Of a DNA stretch of 64,000 nucleotides, positions 11,324-23,500 are shown piece after piece. Within the stretch, counting starts at the first letter, position 1; each line of letters opens with the position of its first letter. The stretch is from Erythrocercus mccallii (taxonomy: Eukaryota; Chordata; Aves; Passeriformes; Dicruridae). The position numbers and the translations under genes were made by a program. The notes beneath the pieces are model-generated. The model was not told where the DNA came from and did not search any database. It saw only the letters and a program-made list of their open reading frames with translations. The DNA is taken from the NCBI GenBank assembly GCA_013397435.1, contig VZRG01001559.1:1-64000 (forward strand), written 5' to 3'.

Positions 11324-14300
11324 AGGATCAAAATGATCTTTTTCAGTAGGTAATATTGCAGGAGGTAATACAGAAACCTGTAAGAAGTACCTTTCCCAGC
11401 CACAGTCCACTTCCCAAGTCCATCACTCGTCAGCTTGACTCCCTGCCATGCTTATTTCTTTCTTGTCTTCTTCTCTTTGCCATCTTACTGCAGTGAGAGG
11501 GTGATGCTCCCCAGTGAGCTGGTCCTAGAAAAGGTCTTCTTGTCTGTCCCTGGTAGCCCTTCTCCTCTTCCCATGGGCAGGGAAGCACAGGGAGCAGCAG
11601 CTCCCAGTTTCTGTTAGCTGAGAAGCAAGCCAAGAGAATTCACATCTTCCTGTCCATCCTCCTGGTACATTTTAACATGCATGGAGGGATTTAGGGGACC
11701 TGATGGGCCATGAAAAGGGATGTTTCAAATGTTTCAAAGTGCACTGCAGAAGTGAGCAGGCAGCAGGTGGTTGCTGTTGGCTTTTGTGAGGAGGGAAAGG
11801 GGAGCAACTGTTTCTCAGGTGGCCCCATCAAGGACACTGCCGGGAGCTGTGTGCTGCTGACACAGAGCACTGGGAAACAGGAGACTGGGGAAGCAGGCAT
11901 CCTTTCTGGTTAGGAACCACCAGAGAGGGGTGGCAGGGAGTCTGGGGAGGCCTGCTTCTTCATGTGCATGGTGTTGAAAGGGCCACAAACCCTGTGGTCC
12001 ACGAGGGAACAAGGACCAGAACTTCAAAAAAGCAGATGTTTGCTGGGGGAAACACAGGCACTGTGGCCACCCAGGAGCCTGAGCAGCTTACAAAGAACTT
12101 TCTGTGCTGCAGTTTGGGTCCTTTTAAGTGGCATGCAAAGATCTCCCCATAATTTCTCTTGACCTAAGTATAAAATGAGAGGTAGATTTTATGTCTGCCC
12201 TTCCTTTATCTGATTTGTCTAGTTTGACAGTGTCTGGCACGATGATAGTGCTGAACACAACTGAAATACAAGCAATACCAAATAACTTCCCAGAGGAGTT
12301 GTAGAAGCTCAAGAATGCAGCAAACGAGTGTGGGAATCTGGGTCTAGGACATGGGGCAGGGAAATACTGTGACTGCCTTAGTTGCAGACCTCTATGCTAA
12401 CATACATTTGACAAATATTTTTAAAGAATTTTGATGGCATCATAGAACCTGTCCACATGTTAAATGCTCCTGAGAAGCTTGATATATTTAGTTTTGGGAA
12501 TGTAACCTCCATTCCTTCAAATGCATGCAAGAACCAATCTCCTCTCCAACTTATCTCATGGAAGGACATTGGATCAGAAGCCTTGACACAGGGCAGCCTT
12601 TGGGGAGCAAAAGGTCCTTGAGTCCATGGCAAGCCACCACATGACAATGATGTCTGCTCAGTGGAGGATGCACAATGATATTTAGGAAACAACAGGAGAA
12701 GAGGCATGAATGGAGGAACCCCCTTTACAGCAAGTATGAGGATGTCTTAAGCCGAGTCAGATTTAGAGATGTGATGAACAAGCCAGATGTTTCCAAAGTA
12801 GAATTCTAGATACTTGTAGGGACTTTCTCCTAATGCCAAAGACTTTTCCAGGATGATGAGAAAAGTACAACAAAGAAGTAATGATATAGGTTTTATTCTG
12901 CCCCAGATCTATGTATTTCTCAAGCTACCTGATTAAATATCTAATTTTTGTTTAGAAACCAAAGTGAATCCTGGGAGTGCTTCAAGGTCTGAAAGGAAGT
13001 CCAAGAAATGTTTTTTCTAGTGGAGAGATTATGTCATTTTTTTTACAATTTCATACATATACGAAAAAGAGCAGCTATTTAATGTTGCAGTGAGCAGCAG
13101 GGTGTTATGACACAGTGCAGAAGACAAGGGTAACCAGGTTCTTGTTAATAGATTGCTTGGGGTGCATTAGAGTGAAACAACACTGGATGATCAGTGTTTG
13201 TAAATATACACATGTAGGATGTATTACGGAACACTTTGATTGCAAAACAAAACATGTATGTAGCTATCTCGGTTATTATTGTCTAGAGCAATATAAAAAC
13301 ATGAAATCATTGCAATATGAATGTGCAACAACATCACCCAAGGACATGCAGGAAGGAAAAGAAAGAAAGAGAAAGGACAAGAATGTGAAGATCTCATCAC
13401 CTGTAGGCCCTGTGATGAGACTGTTGTGGATCACAGGACACTTCGGGGGTTCTTGGCACCTTCTAAATCAACACAGCTGCCCATCACACCAGTGCAGTTG
13501 AGTCCATTATGGCCCATCAGCAGAGATGAAAACCCGACCCTCAGGCCAATGTCCCAGTACTTCCTAGTGGAGGAGGGGAAGCCCCACAACCCCGAGGTTT
13601 GTGCAAGGGAGGGCAACTCAGCGCGAGGAGAGGCACCATGAGCTCTCCACAGGATCTGCCTCCTGTCTCACTCACAGCCCATCATTCACCTTCTGAAATA
13701 CCAGAGCAGAGGTTGGCCATTACACCCCCAAAAGCTCACCTTCTCCATTTCAACAAAGCACCCCAGGCATCTCCACAAAAGGGGGAATATTTTGAGTCAC
13801 TTTCCCTTAACAGTTCTCTCACTGGGAGCAAAGGACACAGACAAATCCATCCACATGAATCTATGGGCAGTGAATTGCTCAGCTGAATCTAAGAAGGAGC
13901 TTGTGAGCATGGCTTCCTTGTTGACAGCAGAAAACACAATCTGGTTTTGGTTGACCTTGTGGTCTACACCAGGAGGAACTCTTGAGGCTAGAGTAAACTG
14001 ATGCATTAGTCAGTGTTGGATACCTTAGACTTGTGACAGTGGAGGGTGTGTAGGAGAGACTGGGATAGGACACCCGTCACAGACCTACTTCTGCCATCTG
14101 AGACCCATCACAGCCATCTAAACGTGGGCAAAGTAGTGGGCTACTATTACTAAAACAGCCCCTGCCTGTGCCATGTCAGCCGTAGATGAGTTCTCATGGC
14201 ACAGGACCAAAACACTGAATAGAAGCTGTGCTGTGGAGAGGGCATAAAGAGGGGAAAGTTCTCACCCCTACACCCACATCACAGTCACCGTGTTATTAAT

Positions 14301-14751
14301 TACCTGCAAGGAACGGATTAGAAAGTACAGAGGTAAGAGATCTCTGGGGCCTTCACAGCTCTTGGAAAAGCAGGGCTAAGAAGCCCTGAACCTCCTTCTC
14401 AGGGCAGCTTCAGATATTTCTCTCCTTTTTAGAAAATTTCCATGTCAGCTCCTCAGCTGCACTTGCATATGGGGTACATATGGAGGAGAGAAAAAAAAAG
14501 CAATGACTGGCGCCAAACGGGGCCTGCTGCAGCCTTTAACAGTCCTCTCCTCTTGCTATTAAAATGCAGCTTTGCAGTGAAAATGCTGCAAAAAACTTCC
14601 CAAAGACACGGCCCTTGGAGCACAGCAGAGAAATGTGACGTGAAGCCGGCAGCTTCGGAGTGGCAGGCACAGGGGCTGAGTGCAGCAGGCAGGTGAAGGC
14701 TGTCCCAGAGACTCCCAGCCCTGCTGACCTGGCTGGCAGGGGCTCAGCAGC
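11324..14751. other. non-coding DNA, nothing recognised
   Basis: Unique sequence without a supported gene. The longest frame (13115-13501, +) shows no domain, no repeat and no family resemblance. A purine-rich run of gaaag-like units lies near 13350-13380. Confidence 0.5.
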
Positions 14752-15620
14752 ATGGGAGCTGCTTGTGGGTGGGCTGAGCAGTATATGGGCTGCTTATGGG
14801 GAAAAGCAGCAATAATGCACGGTTCAGGCTGCCCTGGATCAGAACTCAGGGGATGGGACCATGCTGAGCCTTCATCCATACATCATGTTTTGCTCCCCAG
14901 ATGGGCAACTCTCCTCCATCTCGTCTGGACATTAGTGGGGACATCTTTCCAGCTCCAACAGACTGCTTTCACATGGGAAGTGGTTCTCTGTTCTTCACAT
15001 CCCCACGGTCCTGGCCTCATTTCCATGCTCCCCAGTCTGTGTACATCAAAGAGCAATTGCACACAGGAAGATGCCTTCCTTCTGCATCCCACCACCATGT
15101 CCCAGTCTGGGGCCAGCTGGTTCTTCTGCTGTCCTGTATTTTGCATGACACTGCCCAGAGGAATGAGCCCTGGTGGGAGCTCTTCTTCCCATTTGCCCTG
15201 GTGGAGGGCAGGAAGAGAAGTGGACCTGGAGGAGGACGTGCTGATGAGGCCAGGAAAGCCCATTGGTTTTTGATGCTTGTGGTGGGCTGTGGCTGTGCTG
15301 CTGTACCCAGGATGTGGCTGGCAGCTCCTTTGAAGCCTCCTGCCCTGTCTGCCTGCCAGCTGCTCTCCACGCTGTGGCTGCTCACAAAGGCACCGTGGGT
15401 GGGAGGTGGAACGGGAGCGATGCTGAGTCTCAGCTTTGGTGGAATGGTGAGCTGCCCACAGCGGGGACGGGCGATGTGCCACCCATGCAGCATCAGAGGG
15501 CAGATTTTTGGAGCTGTGACTGTGAGCTTTGGTCCTTGGGGTCATCCTCCCCTCTTCCACAGAACCTGGTAGTCTCTGAGCAGCAAGTAGAAATTTATTT
15601 CTGATCAAGACAAATAGCAC
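14752..15620. other. GC-rich stop-poor block with long open frames on both strands
   Basis: Several frames are open together: plus-strand ATG frames at 14752-15273 (173 codons) and 14901-15572 (223 codons), a third plus frame at 15263-15604, and minus-strand frames at 14883-15620 (245 codons, begins GTG) and 15017-15493. The 223-codon ATG follows an acceptor-like 'gctccccag'. None of the translations shows a domain I recognise: they are rich in Ser, Pro, Gly, Trp and His with no periodic pattern. Openness in several frames at once points to base composition (few TA dinucleotides) rather than selection on one protein. A lineage-specific gene, a decayed repeat or a lncRNA exon cannot be excluded. 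Confidence 0.3.
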
Positions 15621-15665
15621 TTCAGTGGGATGCCAAATATTGTTGCAGGCATTTGGCTTGAAGCT

Positions 15666-15733
15666 GTAGGAGGACAGTGCTGCTTACAGTATGAACCTAC
15701 AGCAGGACAGTGCTGGTGACCGCATAAACCTAA
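15666..15733 (+). repeat. degenerate two-copy tandem duplication (~34 bp unit)
   Basis: Two adjacent copies share the core 'aggacagtgctg' and both end near 'aaccta': about 15666-15699 and 15700-15733. The copies differ at roughly a third of positions. No gene is associated. Confidence 0.55.
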
Positions 15734-16180
15734 ATCACTGTTTAAGAGATGCCTAAAAGAGGGAAGAAAATATGGGCTTACTGAGGTCAGTGGGGTCTTA
15801 ACCCTTTCTCCTGGTTCTTGCCAAAGCCCCAGTGAAAAAGAGCTTGTTTTTCAGAGTTGTTTTCTTGCCTGCACTATCTGTGCCTGTTCTCATGCACTGT
15901 ATGCATCTCACCCACCTGGCTGCATCTTCAGCAAACTGTGAGGGCTGCACACCCTCTTTAAATGCAACAGCAGGCTGTGAAATACTTTGTTATCAAAGAT
16001 CTGTCTTTTGGCTGTACTGCCAGAATCAGTACCCATCTGAAGGCTTCTTGCATGACACTGCAGTTTTCTTCACCAGACAGGGTGCAGAGTAGATGCAGAA
16101 TAGACGGGAAAGCGGGGCATTGTTTTGGTTTGTTTTATCCTTGTCTTGTCTTTCCTTTAGTTCCAGTGTGTATAGTCGAA
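15734..16180. other. non-coding DNA, nothing recognised
   Basis: Short plus-strand open frames here (86 and 73 codons) overlap each other and show no recognisable domain. Confidence 0.45.
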
Positions 16181-16288
16181 TGATGTGGTTAGGGACATGG
16201 TTTAGTGGTTGACCTGGCAGTGCTGGTTTAATGGTTGGACCTGATGATCTTGGAGGTCTTTTCCAAGGTGAATGAGTCTATGATTCTC
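16181..16288 (+). repeat. CR1 LINE 3'-tail fragment
   Basis: The stretch follows the standard CR1 3' UTR: 'gggacatggtttagtggt', 'ggcagtgctggtttaatggt', 'tggacctgatgatcttgga', 'ggtcttttcca', ending 'gagtctatgattct'. It is a 5'-truncated insertion with no remaining ORF2 sequence. Its good match to the consensus order makes the identity secure. Confidence 0.85.
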
Positions 16289-19200
16289 TATTTTTGCTTT
16301 CCTTGTTTCACAAATACACACCCACACTTACGCACAACCACTGATACCCATTCACATTATCTCTTCATGATTCATATTCATCTCTTCCTGTAGCAGCCCA
16401 TTGGTGAAGAGCTGAACATTTTAGCAGTTATAATCAGCTAGGACCAATTTTAATGAGCTACTTCAGAAAGGGAAAGTGAAACTAGAAGTTAGATTTCATT
16501 GTGAAAGAACCGGTTGCATTAAGAGGTGGCAGAATTAGTAAAGAAATATGGAATAAAAATAATAATTAATAAAAATAATGAGCTGCAGGACAATGTTTGT
16601 TTGTTGTTGTGGTGATGGTGGTGGTGGTTTTTTTGTGTTTTTTTTTTTCTTCCCCCAAGTATTCGTAAGTTTTCAGAATATTTTGCCCACACCCAAAGTT
16701 ACTCTTCTGTGAAAAAGAAAAGGATCCCATTCTTTCAGAATAGTCTCTGGGCAGCTGTGATATATCACCTATATTGTTATCACCTCACCTCAAGCCTTCT
16801 GAAATTTCTGCGGTGACCACAGCCAGAGACAGAGGTAAAAAATATGGGGTTGGATTGGAAAGGAATGAGTGGCCGCTCTTGGGCTATAAGAAAATAACAC
16901 AGGTGTTAAAGTGTCCTCCAGTGCCAACCCAAACAAAGGGTGATCTGTGCTTAATTTTCCTTGGAGTGACAAGGGTGTAGTTTCCAAATACGAGATTTCT
17001 TTCCATAAAATTTAGTTTATGAATCAAGATTACATTTTCAAACTGGGAAATTAACAAGTCCATGGATTTCTGGATTCATATGCTTTGACAAATGAGGTCG
17101 ATTTTAATGGCATTAGCACTGAGTGGACAAATGGGACTAATTTGCAGGATAGTGGATTCCAGATATAAAAAAAATTGTTGGTGATAAAGATTTATGAATA
17201 CCATGTTCATGCTGATGAAGTGCTTGGTTGTTGCTACTTAAAATTTAATACTAGTTCCTCTTTTTTTTTTTTTTCTTTTGTTTTCATCCTGTGGCCTTTT
17301 TGAGGGCAGGAAAAGAAGAAGACAGCAAAAGGGTTTAGAGGATGTGAATGGGGTCAGGCTCTGCACATGCTAAAGAAGCAACAAATTGTCTGAGGTCATA
17401 GATATCGTTCAATTGCACTCAAAATGTCTAGTGCTTTTATTCCAGCTGATATCCTAAAGTAGATGTTTGGTTGTTTATTCAATATGGAGAAAAAGCTGAG
17501 CTGGCTGTGGTGGGGACTGTTGCTTGTGGACACAGCCTGCCTGGGGCACTGTGCCAGCAGGAGATGCTTCAGACCCTGGTGCTGTGCTTTCCTTTCCAGC
17601 AAGAGGAATGATGCCTGCAGAAGTGTCAGGAAAAGGTGCCTGAGACCCAGAGGGTGGTGGGAACATCCTGGCTCAGCTCCCTCCTGCTGCTTTGCAGGAA
17701 AGGAAGAGGAAAAGGTGTGGGTATTTCTAAGGCACAGCATAATTTCTGTGGCTGGATCTTTGGTGGCGTTTCCAGGATGTTCCAGGAGGGAAGCAGGTGG
17801 AAAGGGAACAGCCTTTATTGCCTCCTTGAGCTATCCATGCCTCTATGGGACATGTGGGTTTTCCCTCTCCCAAGCAGGAGGAAGGCAGAGCAGCTCTTGG
17901 AGAGCCTTGGGCAGCATTGAGCTCCTCATAAAGGCCAGTGATTTCAGAGGCAATTTTGCATCAATATGTTTCTAAGAGCTTGAGGGTTTTTTGCATACCA
18001 AAGTGGTGGTACTCTGGGAGAGCTTTGGTGGGCTCTTAGCTCCTCTAAACACATTCCCATCAACAGCTGGTGCCATGGAATAGCACCACACTCTGTGTTG
18101 CCCCCAGAACCTCTTGTCATGTACTGTTGGATGGGATGCTGAGTAGTTTAGGCAGAATTCCTGTAGCTACTGAAATATTCTGACCTTTAAGGTGACCTTG
18201 TTCCTCTATCAATGACTAATATCAGTGACTACTAATAATCTTTCTTTTCTGTCTGATCTTTTTTAAACATAATAATTCTTGGGGTCTGGTGTAATGTAGC
18301 AATTGCAAATAGACAACATTTCGTTTGACTTATCAAAATACCAGACAAAAACAATCCCAAGAAACGTCAGAAGAATGATTGACTGGGCAAGTAAAGTTCT
18401 ATTGCTCTATGTAATATTCCCTTTGCAATGTGGGTTTGCAGTTTTATATCATACCATAAAGAGCAGGTAGCTCATGTGCCCTTCTGAAGGGAACCTGAGC
18501 CCTTCTAATTCACTCCTGTAACTGTCTGGTACATGCTTCTGTTCAGCTATTATTAAAAAAAAATCAAAATGTGATCTGAATAATTTTCTGCCTCCTGATT
18601 TTTTTACTTTTCACTTATTTTTGCCCTAAGATATTCTTGGCATTGGTTTTTTCTTGGGGATGTTACATAAAAAACTTTAACCTGTAGCAGTTGTTTAAAA
18701 TTAACTCTGGCAAAATTAATATAATATCATCGTATTATTCTAATAGGAGGTTATTTCTCTGCTTCAGAGACCAGAATATCCATGCATAGCATCCGATGAA
18801 TTAAAGTCCAGGAGGAAAGAAGCTGGCAAAGAAGGCAGGGACACAGATGAAGACAGAGAAAACCAGTGTCTTTTTCCTTTTAACTGTTGGCACCTTCTAC
18901 TAGCACACCTGTTCCATGTCCCCAACATCTGATGAGCTGATTTAAAGAATCTGTACTGTTAGGCTTGTTTTCATATTTTGAGGTTATATGTCTGAGGTCC
19001 AGGCTGCATTCATCCTGTACCTGGAGCATCAGAAGTAAACATGCAGCTGACTGATTTCCCATGTCTTTCAAAATTGGGCATCTCTAGAGAGCGGTTCACA
19101 TGTTGGGTGGGACATATCAACATCTTTTTTAGATAGACTAAGGTCAGTTTTGCAAAATATTGTTCCAAAATCACCTGTCTTTGTTGACAGTTCAGGCAGC

Positions 19201-20441
19201 TCAGGAAGTCTTGCCAAGGAAATGGACCTCCAAGTAACTCCACCTAAAGAAACCACACAGAGAAAACGTTTCTGCCCTTTTCCCAGGAAATAATATTTGA
19301 AGATAGTTAGAAAAGCATCTTTCAATCACTTTGCAGGGGTGTTTTGTACTAATGAAGATGAGGCTGGGTGCTCAGTGACATTGTCAGATGCCAACCAGTA
19401 ATGCATTTCTGTCAAGATCAATAGAACCTGGCAAGGTAACACTTCTCACATGCTGTGAAGTAGAAGCTCCTCTTTCTAAGCTGGCCATGAAATGCTCAAG
19501 AACCTAAATCTCCCTGAAAATCCCATTCCTTAGGAGTTAAGTTGCTTTTCAAAATAGTGTATTTGGGACCCCAAATCATTTTTCAGAATGCCTTTTTGAA
19601 ACGTGTCATTGTAGGTCCACTTAGATGCTGCTTGTGACCACAATATGTTGGGGAGGGCTTGTGAGAGCCAAGAAAATTGGACTACCTGTTTGTTGAGCAT
19701 GTTCTTAGGCAGAACAAGTGGAAAGAGTAATTTTATTTAACTTGAAGTGTCTGGTAAACATAAAGAGAAAAAGAGCTCTGCAGTTGGACAGGTCTTATCT
19801 CAGTATCTTTATTTACATTTTCAAAGAACACTGACGCAATCAAGCTACTAAAAGAACTGCTTTCCATCAGCCTGGGAACAGAAACAAATTAGTCTTTAAT
19901 AGTGTTGTGTGAAAACTCCGGTGAATGTTATGTAAAACTGTGCAAACAGAATGTTTGTGTTCTAGTTCCAGGTCATTTAGTGGGCAAAAAGAGAGACATT
20001 TTGTGTGAAATGAAGTGGTTTGCTATTATATAAGATAGGGACTGCTAGATCAAACTAATGGTGACATGCCGAGAACCAGATGCTTCAAAGCAAAATGCAA
20101 GACATCCCAGTGTGGATAATTATGAAATAGTCTGACCATAGGGGAAATTTCTGCATAAATGACTTTAGTCCTAAAAGGCTACATGTTTGTATTGCTTCTG
20201 AAAAGGTTTTAGTCTGATTTCCCACAGACACAGGGCTTATGCAACCAGTGTGCTGCCTGGCTGTGCAAATCTCCAACTCCCTCCCTCTCTGTCTACTCCC
20301 CTGTCTCCAGCAACCTCTGAACATGTCCAAACGCTGCCACATGGAGCAGAGAGGAGCAGGTCTCACAAACAGTTAACCTCCTACAGGTTCATGAATATAA
20401 GCTGCTCCCTAGTGAGCAGAGACAGGTAATCATAGCAGCTC
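16289..20441. other. non-coding DNA with low-complexity tracts
   Basis: No gene is supported. A T/G-rich tract with GTTT, GGT and poly-T runs lies at 16594-16651, and a poly-T run at 17261-17279. The frame at 17463-17975 (+, 170 codons) overlaps other open frames on both strands and has no recognised domain. AT-rich DNA with few CpGs dominates 18180-18760. Confidence 0.5.
16594..16651 (+). repeat. T/G-rich low-complexity tract
   Basis: Consecutive GTTT, GTT and GGT repeats are followed by two poly-T runs. It is simple sequence with no recognisable transposon. Confidence 0.7.
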
Positions 20442-20536
20442 AAGGTGAGCTTATACCTCATTAGAAACCAGAGAAAGCATGCAGGAGAACATCTTGTAAG
20501 TGTTCCATCTGTGGGAAAAGCTTCAATCATGGCTCT
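20442..20536 (+). pseudogene. C2H2 (Kruppel-type) zinc-finger remnant, frameshifted
   Basis: From 20442 one frame reads QLKVSLYLIRNQRKHAGEH. This resembles the second half of a Kruppel finger and the start of its linker (family pattern LIRHQRTHTGEKPYKC). After one missing base between 20490 and 20497 the reading resumes in another frame at 20495 as CKCSICGKSFNHG, the start of the next finger, with zinc-ligand cysteine codons at 20501 and 20510. The first ligand histidine is Asn (codon 20466-20468); the second is intact (20478-20480). A stop follows at 20543. C2H2 fingers bind DNA as tandem arrays, so one broken finger-linker-finger cannot be a working protein. It is probably a decayed piece of a zinc-finger gene or retrocopy. 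Upstream similarity fades near 20440, and no second finger is clear. Confidence 0.65.
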
Positions 20537-20543
20537 CCGTCAA

Positions 20544-23500
20544 TATGAGATGCAAATCCTAGGCAGCCACTGGCACTAATGGTGCTATCTCTTTCTCCTT
20601 TTGATCATAACTGTGGATATCCCCAGGATTTAATATAAATGCTTAACTCTTTGAGACTGAATGCATTCTCAGCTTTTACAACTTCCAGGAGCAATGAGTG
20701 CTAGTTGAATAAATTGCAGATAGGACATTTCCTTCAGGTACCTGAAATCTACAGATTTCCTTGTAGCTCTTCCCATAGAGCAGCTGGGCTTAATTAGTGC
20801 ATGATGCTCTTTATGGGCCAGCAGGCTAATTTGTACATTAATTAGAAGTTGAAGGCAATCTCCTGTCCCTTGGGAATGCGACAATTAATTGCTTCAAGGT
20901 GTTGAAATTTTGTCTCTGCCACACTGGGCTGGTTGACCCTTCTCTGGAGTCAAAACCACGTTAGAAAATTTATGTTCTCTCTCCACTCAGACCGAGGCAG
21001 GGCCACTCCATGGCATCAATCCTTTTCACACTGGGATTCTGTGGAGTCCTCAGGATGAAGATACAGTGTCTTCAAAGCTTGTCCATCTTCTCAAGGACCT
21101 GGGCCACAATGAGCTGCCCCATGTCAATCTTGCAGTGCCTCTTGCACTGTCAAATGCCACATCTTGTACCTCTTCTTCATCACCTTAACAGCAAAATGAA
21201 CTAAATGAAGCCTCCTAGGAAAAGATCTGTGGTCCTTGCCATCATGCTCACATTGGCTCTGGTGGTGTTTAACATTGAACAAAAGTCACAACAGGAAGTT
21301 CTAAGGTGGGAAAGTGGGTCCTCTAAACTAGAAGGAGATACATATATGTGTTTCCCACAAAATTCAGCAGCCAGTATAACATTGCCAATGGGGGTGATGT
21401 ATTCATAGATATTTTGAAAACTTCTCAAGGCAGTCTGATTTCAGTTGCAATTGCACAACTTGCCTTTTACTTTCCACTCATGTTTGTGCGAGGGCTTTAT
21501 TGTTCCTAGGAGCAGTATTGCGAAGAACTCTGACACACCCACCTCTGGGCTGCTTGCTTCTAAAATGAAGTAAGCAAAATAAAATCAATCTATATTTCAT
21601 TTGGAAGCCCCAAATGATTTATAAGATGAACCAACTTGTCAGGGACAGTGAGAACTGGCAAGTAATATGTCATGTCTGAGATGGTGGATTACACGATTCA
21701 GCTGCTTGACTAAAACCCTCAAATATGCAGGAAAACACAACTCTGGAGCCTGTTTAGGCAAGACATTAATTGAACAAGTCCAGAAATTCACACTGTATAT
21801 ACATCTGTCCCCACAGTGAGCAGAGCCATGTGTTCACTCAGTTTTCTTGGAGATGTGGCTTTGATTCACACAGAAGTGCTGAAGTAACCCAGCAGCCTGA
21901 GAGAGGAGCAGCAAAGCCCTGCATGTCAGAAGGGACACAGACGCTGGTATGTCCAAACGACTGATGGCAGTTCTTATTAGTTTCTTTCTGAAACAAGGCT
22001 CTAAAGAATTTTGCTTGGTCTTTTTGTGAAGTAGCTGAGTGTCCTGTGTTTTTGACAAGATGACCTATTTGATGTAACACTGTGCTTCTCTGGGAAGCAG
22101 TATCAGATGTTATTTTCCATATCTTCTCTTTGGCCCTTGTACATTTGTGTCCATGCGTGCAATATACTTTATGTTCCAGTCTTCTTTTGCATGTCTACCA
22201 CACATCCTTGCTTCTACACTCTCACATAATCTATTTAAAGGGTGATATTTTTGGCTTTTAAGAGCGGTGTTAACAAGGATCAAATGCTGCCATCACTTAG
22301 GTTTCCTTTGCCAGCTGTATTATGCACCAGTAAAAAAAAATCCATGAGTGTGGACATTACAGTGAAGTTCTTGTATTTAGCAGGTGAAAAGCTAACTCTC
22401 AACCCGTAGTGGGATTTGCTCATGGAAAACCCCTGGAAGCTGTTTTTAGCAGCAAGGCATTAGTCACCCTTGGAAGGCTGCTGGCTGCTCCATGCCTCTG
22501 GCTTGCGTGCCACACCACGCCACGTGCGAGGAGTGTTTTGGATGCTGCACAGCGTTAGCAGCCACTCCCGCCTTGCCCCAGGTGTTGAGTTTAAGTGCAC
22601 GGCTCCTGCTTATTTTAGGAAAACATGAGCTCACATTCCAGACAGCTTCCCTGCCAGACAGAAGGTGTGGGCTGTGGTCCTTCCCTGTTCTGGGGGGCCA
22701 GGAGGGGTAAGGCTCCACTTATGCAAGGAGCGCGCAGTGGGATTTCTATCAAACAGGTCTGGGGACATGGGGTGGTCAGGAGACAAGGCAAGGGTGAGGA
22801 AGGGCTGAGAACGGAGCGTTTTCCATGTCAGATGGAGATCAGGCAAAGAGGAGGCAGCAGAGCAGTGAAATCATGGAGAGAGAGGTCTGAGGATTGGAAT
22901 CTATTAGATCATCAGAAGTTGTGGATTAAGTCATGCTGCACAAAAGCTAAGGCAACTCCTAAAAAAAACTTAGGGAAAATACAGGTGATGAAGGAAGTAG
23001 TCAGTTTAATAGACTGGAAATCTGTCTTGCCTGCAGGGATGCCACCTCAGAGCAATGACTCTTCCTGGGAAGAGGAAAGGCAGCTGCTCCCTGCTTGATG
23101 GTTACTCATCCTCTCCAATCTCCAATTACCCCCAATCTCCAGCACAGCTGGGCCAGCCAGGGAAGGGACCCTGGCTCAGTGCTCCAAGGGCAGTGCCAGA
23201 TTTGTCTGGCCAGTGTAAGAGAGGGAGGAAAGCCCCAGTGAGGACGGCATTGTACTGGCTGTGCAGGCATGGGGATGTGCTTTGGCACGAGTCAGCAGAG
23301 GCTCAGCCAGGTCCCTTCTCCCAGACCAGGCAGCCCTTTCCTTCCTCTGCAGCTGACACAGGGATTTGCAGAGAATAAAGGCTGCTAATACACAGTGTCA
23401 TTGCTTTATAAGGAAATGTCTTGAAATAATACAGCTTTTGTTGATGTCTTTATTTTATGACAGCCTAAGAGTGTGTGTGGACTTTGAAGTGGATAAACAG

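Noticed and set aside
13115..13641. Two overlapping plus-strand frames of 128 and 106 codons
   Set aside because: They overlap in different frames, contain a simple Lys/Arg-rich purine run, and match nothing recognisable.
14883..15620. 245-codon minus-strand frame, the longest in the window
   Set aside because: It starts at GTG, which is not a normal vertebrate start, and several other frames on both strands are open over the same bases.
21010..21204. Open frames suggesting a retrocopy on either strand
   Set aside because: No frame gives a recognisable protein and there is no poly-A tail or target duplication.
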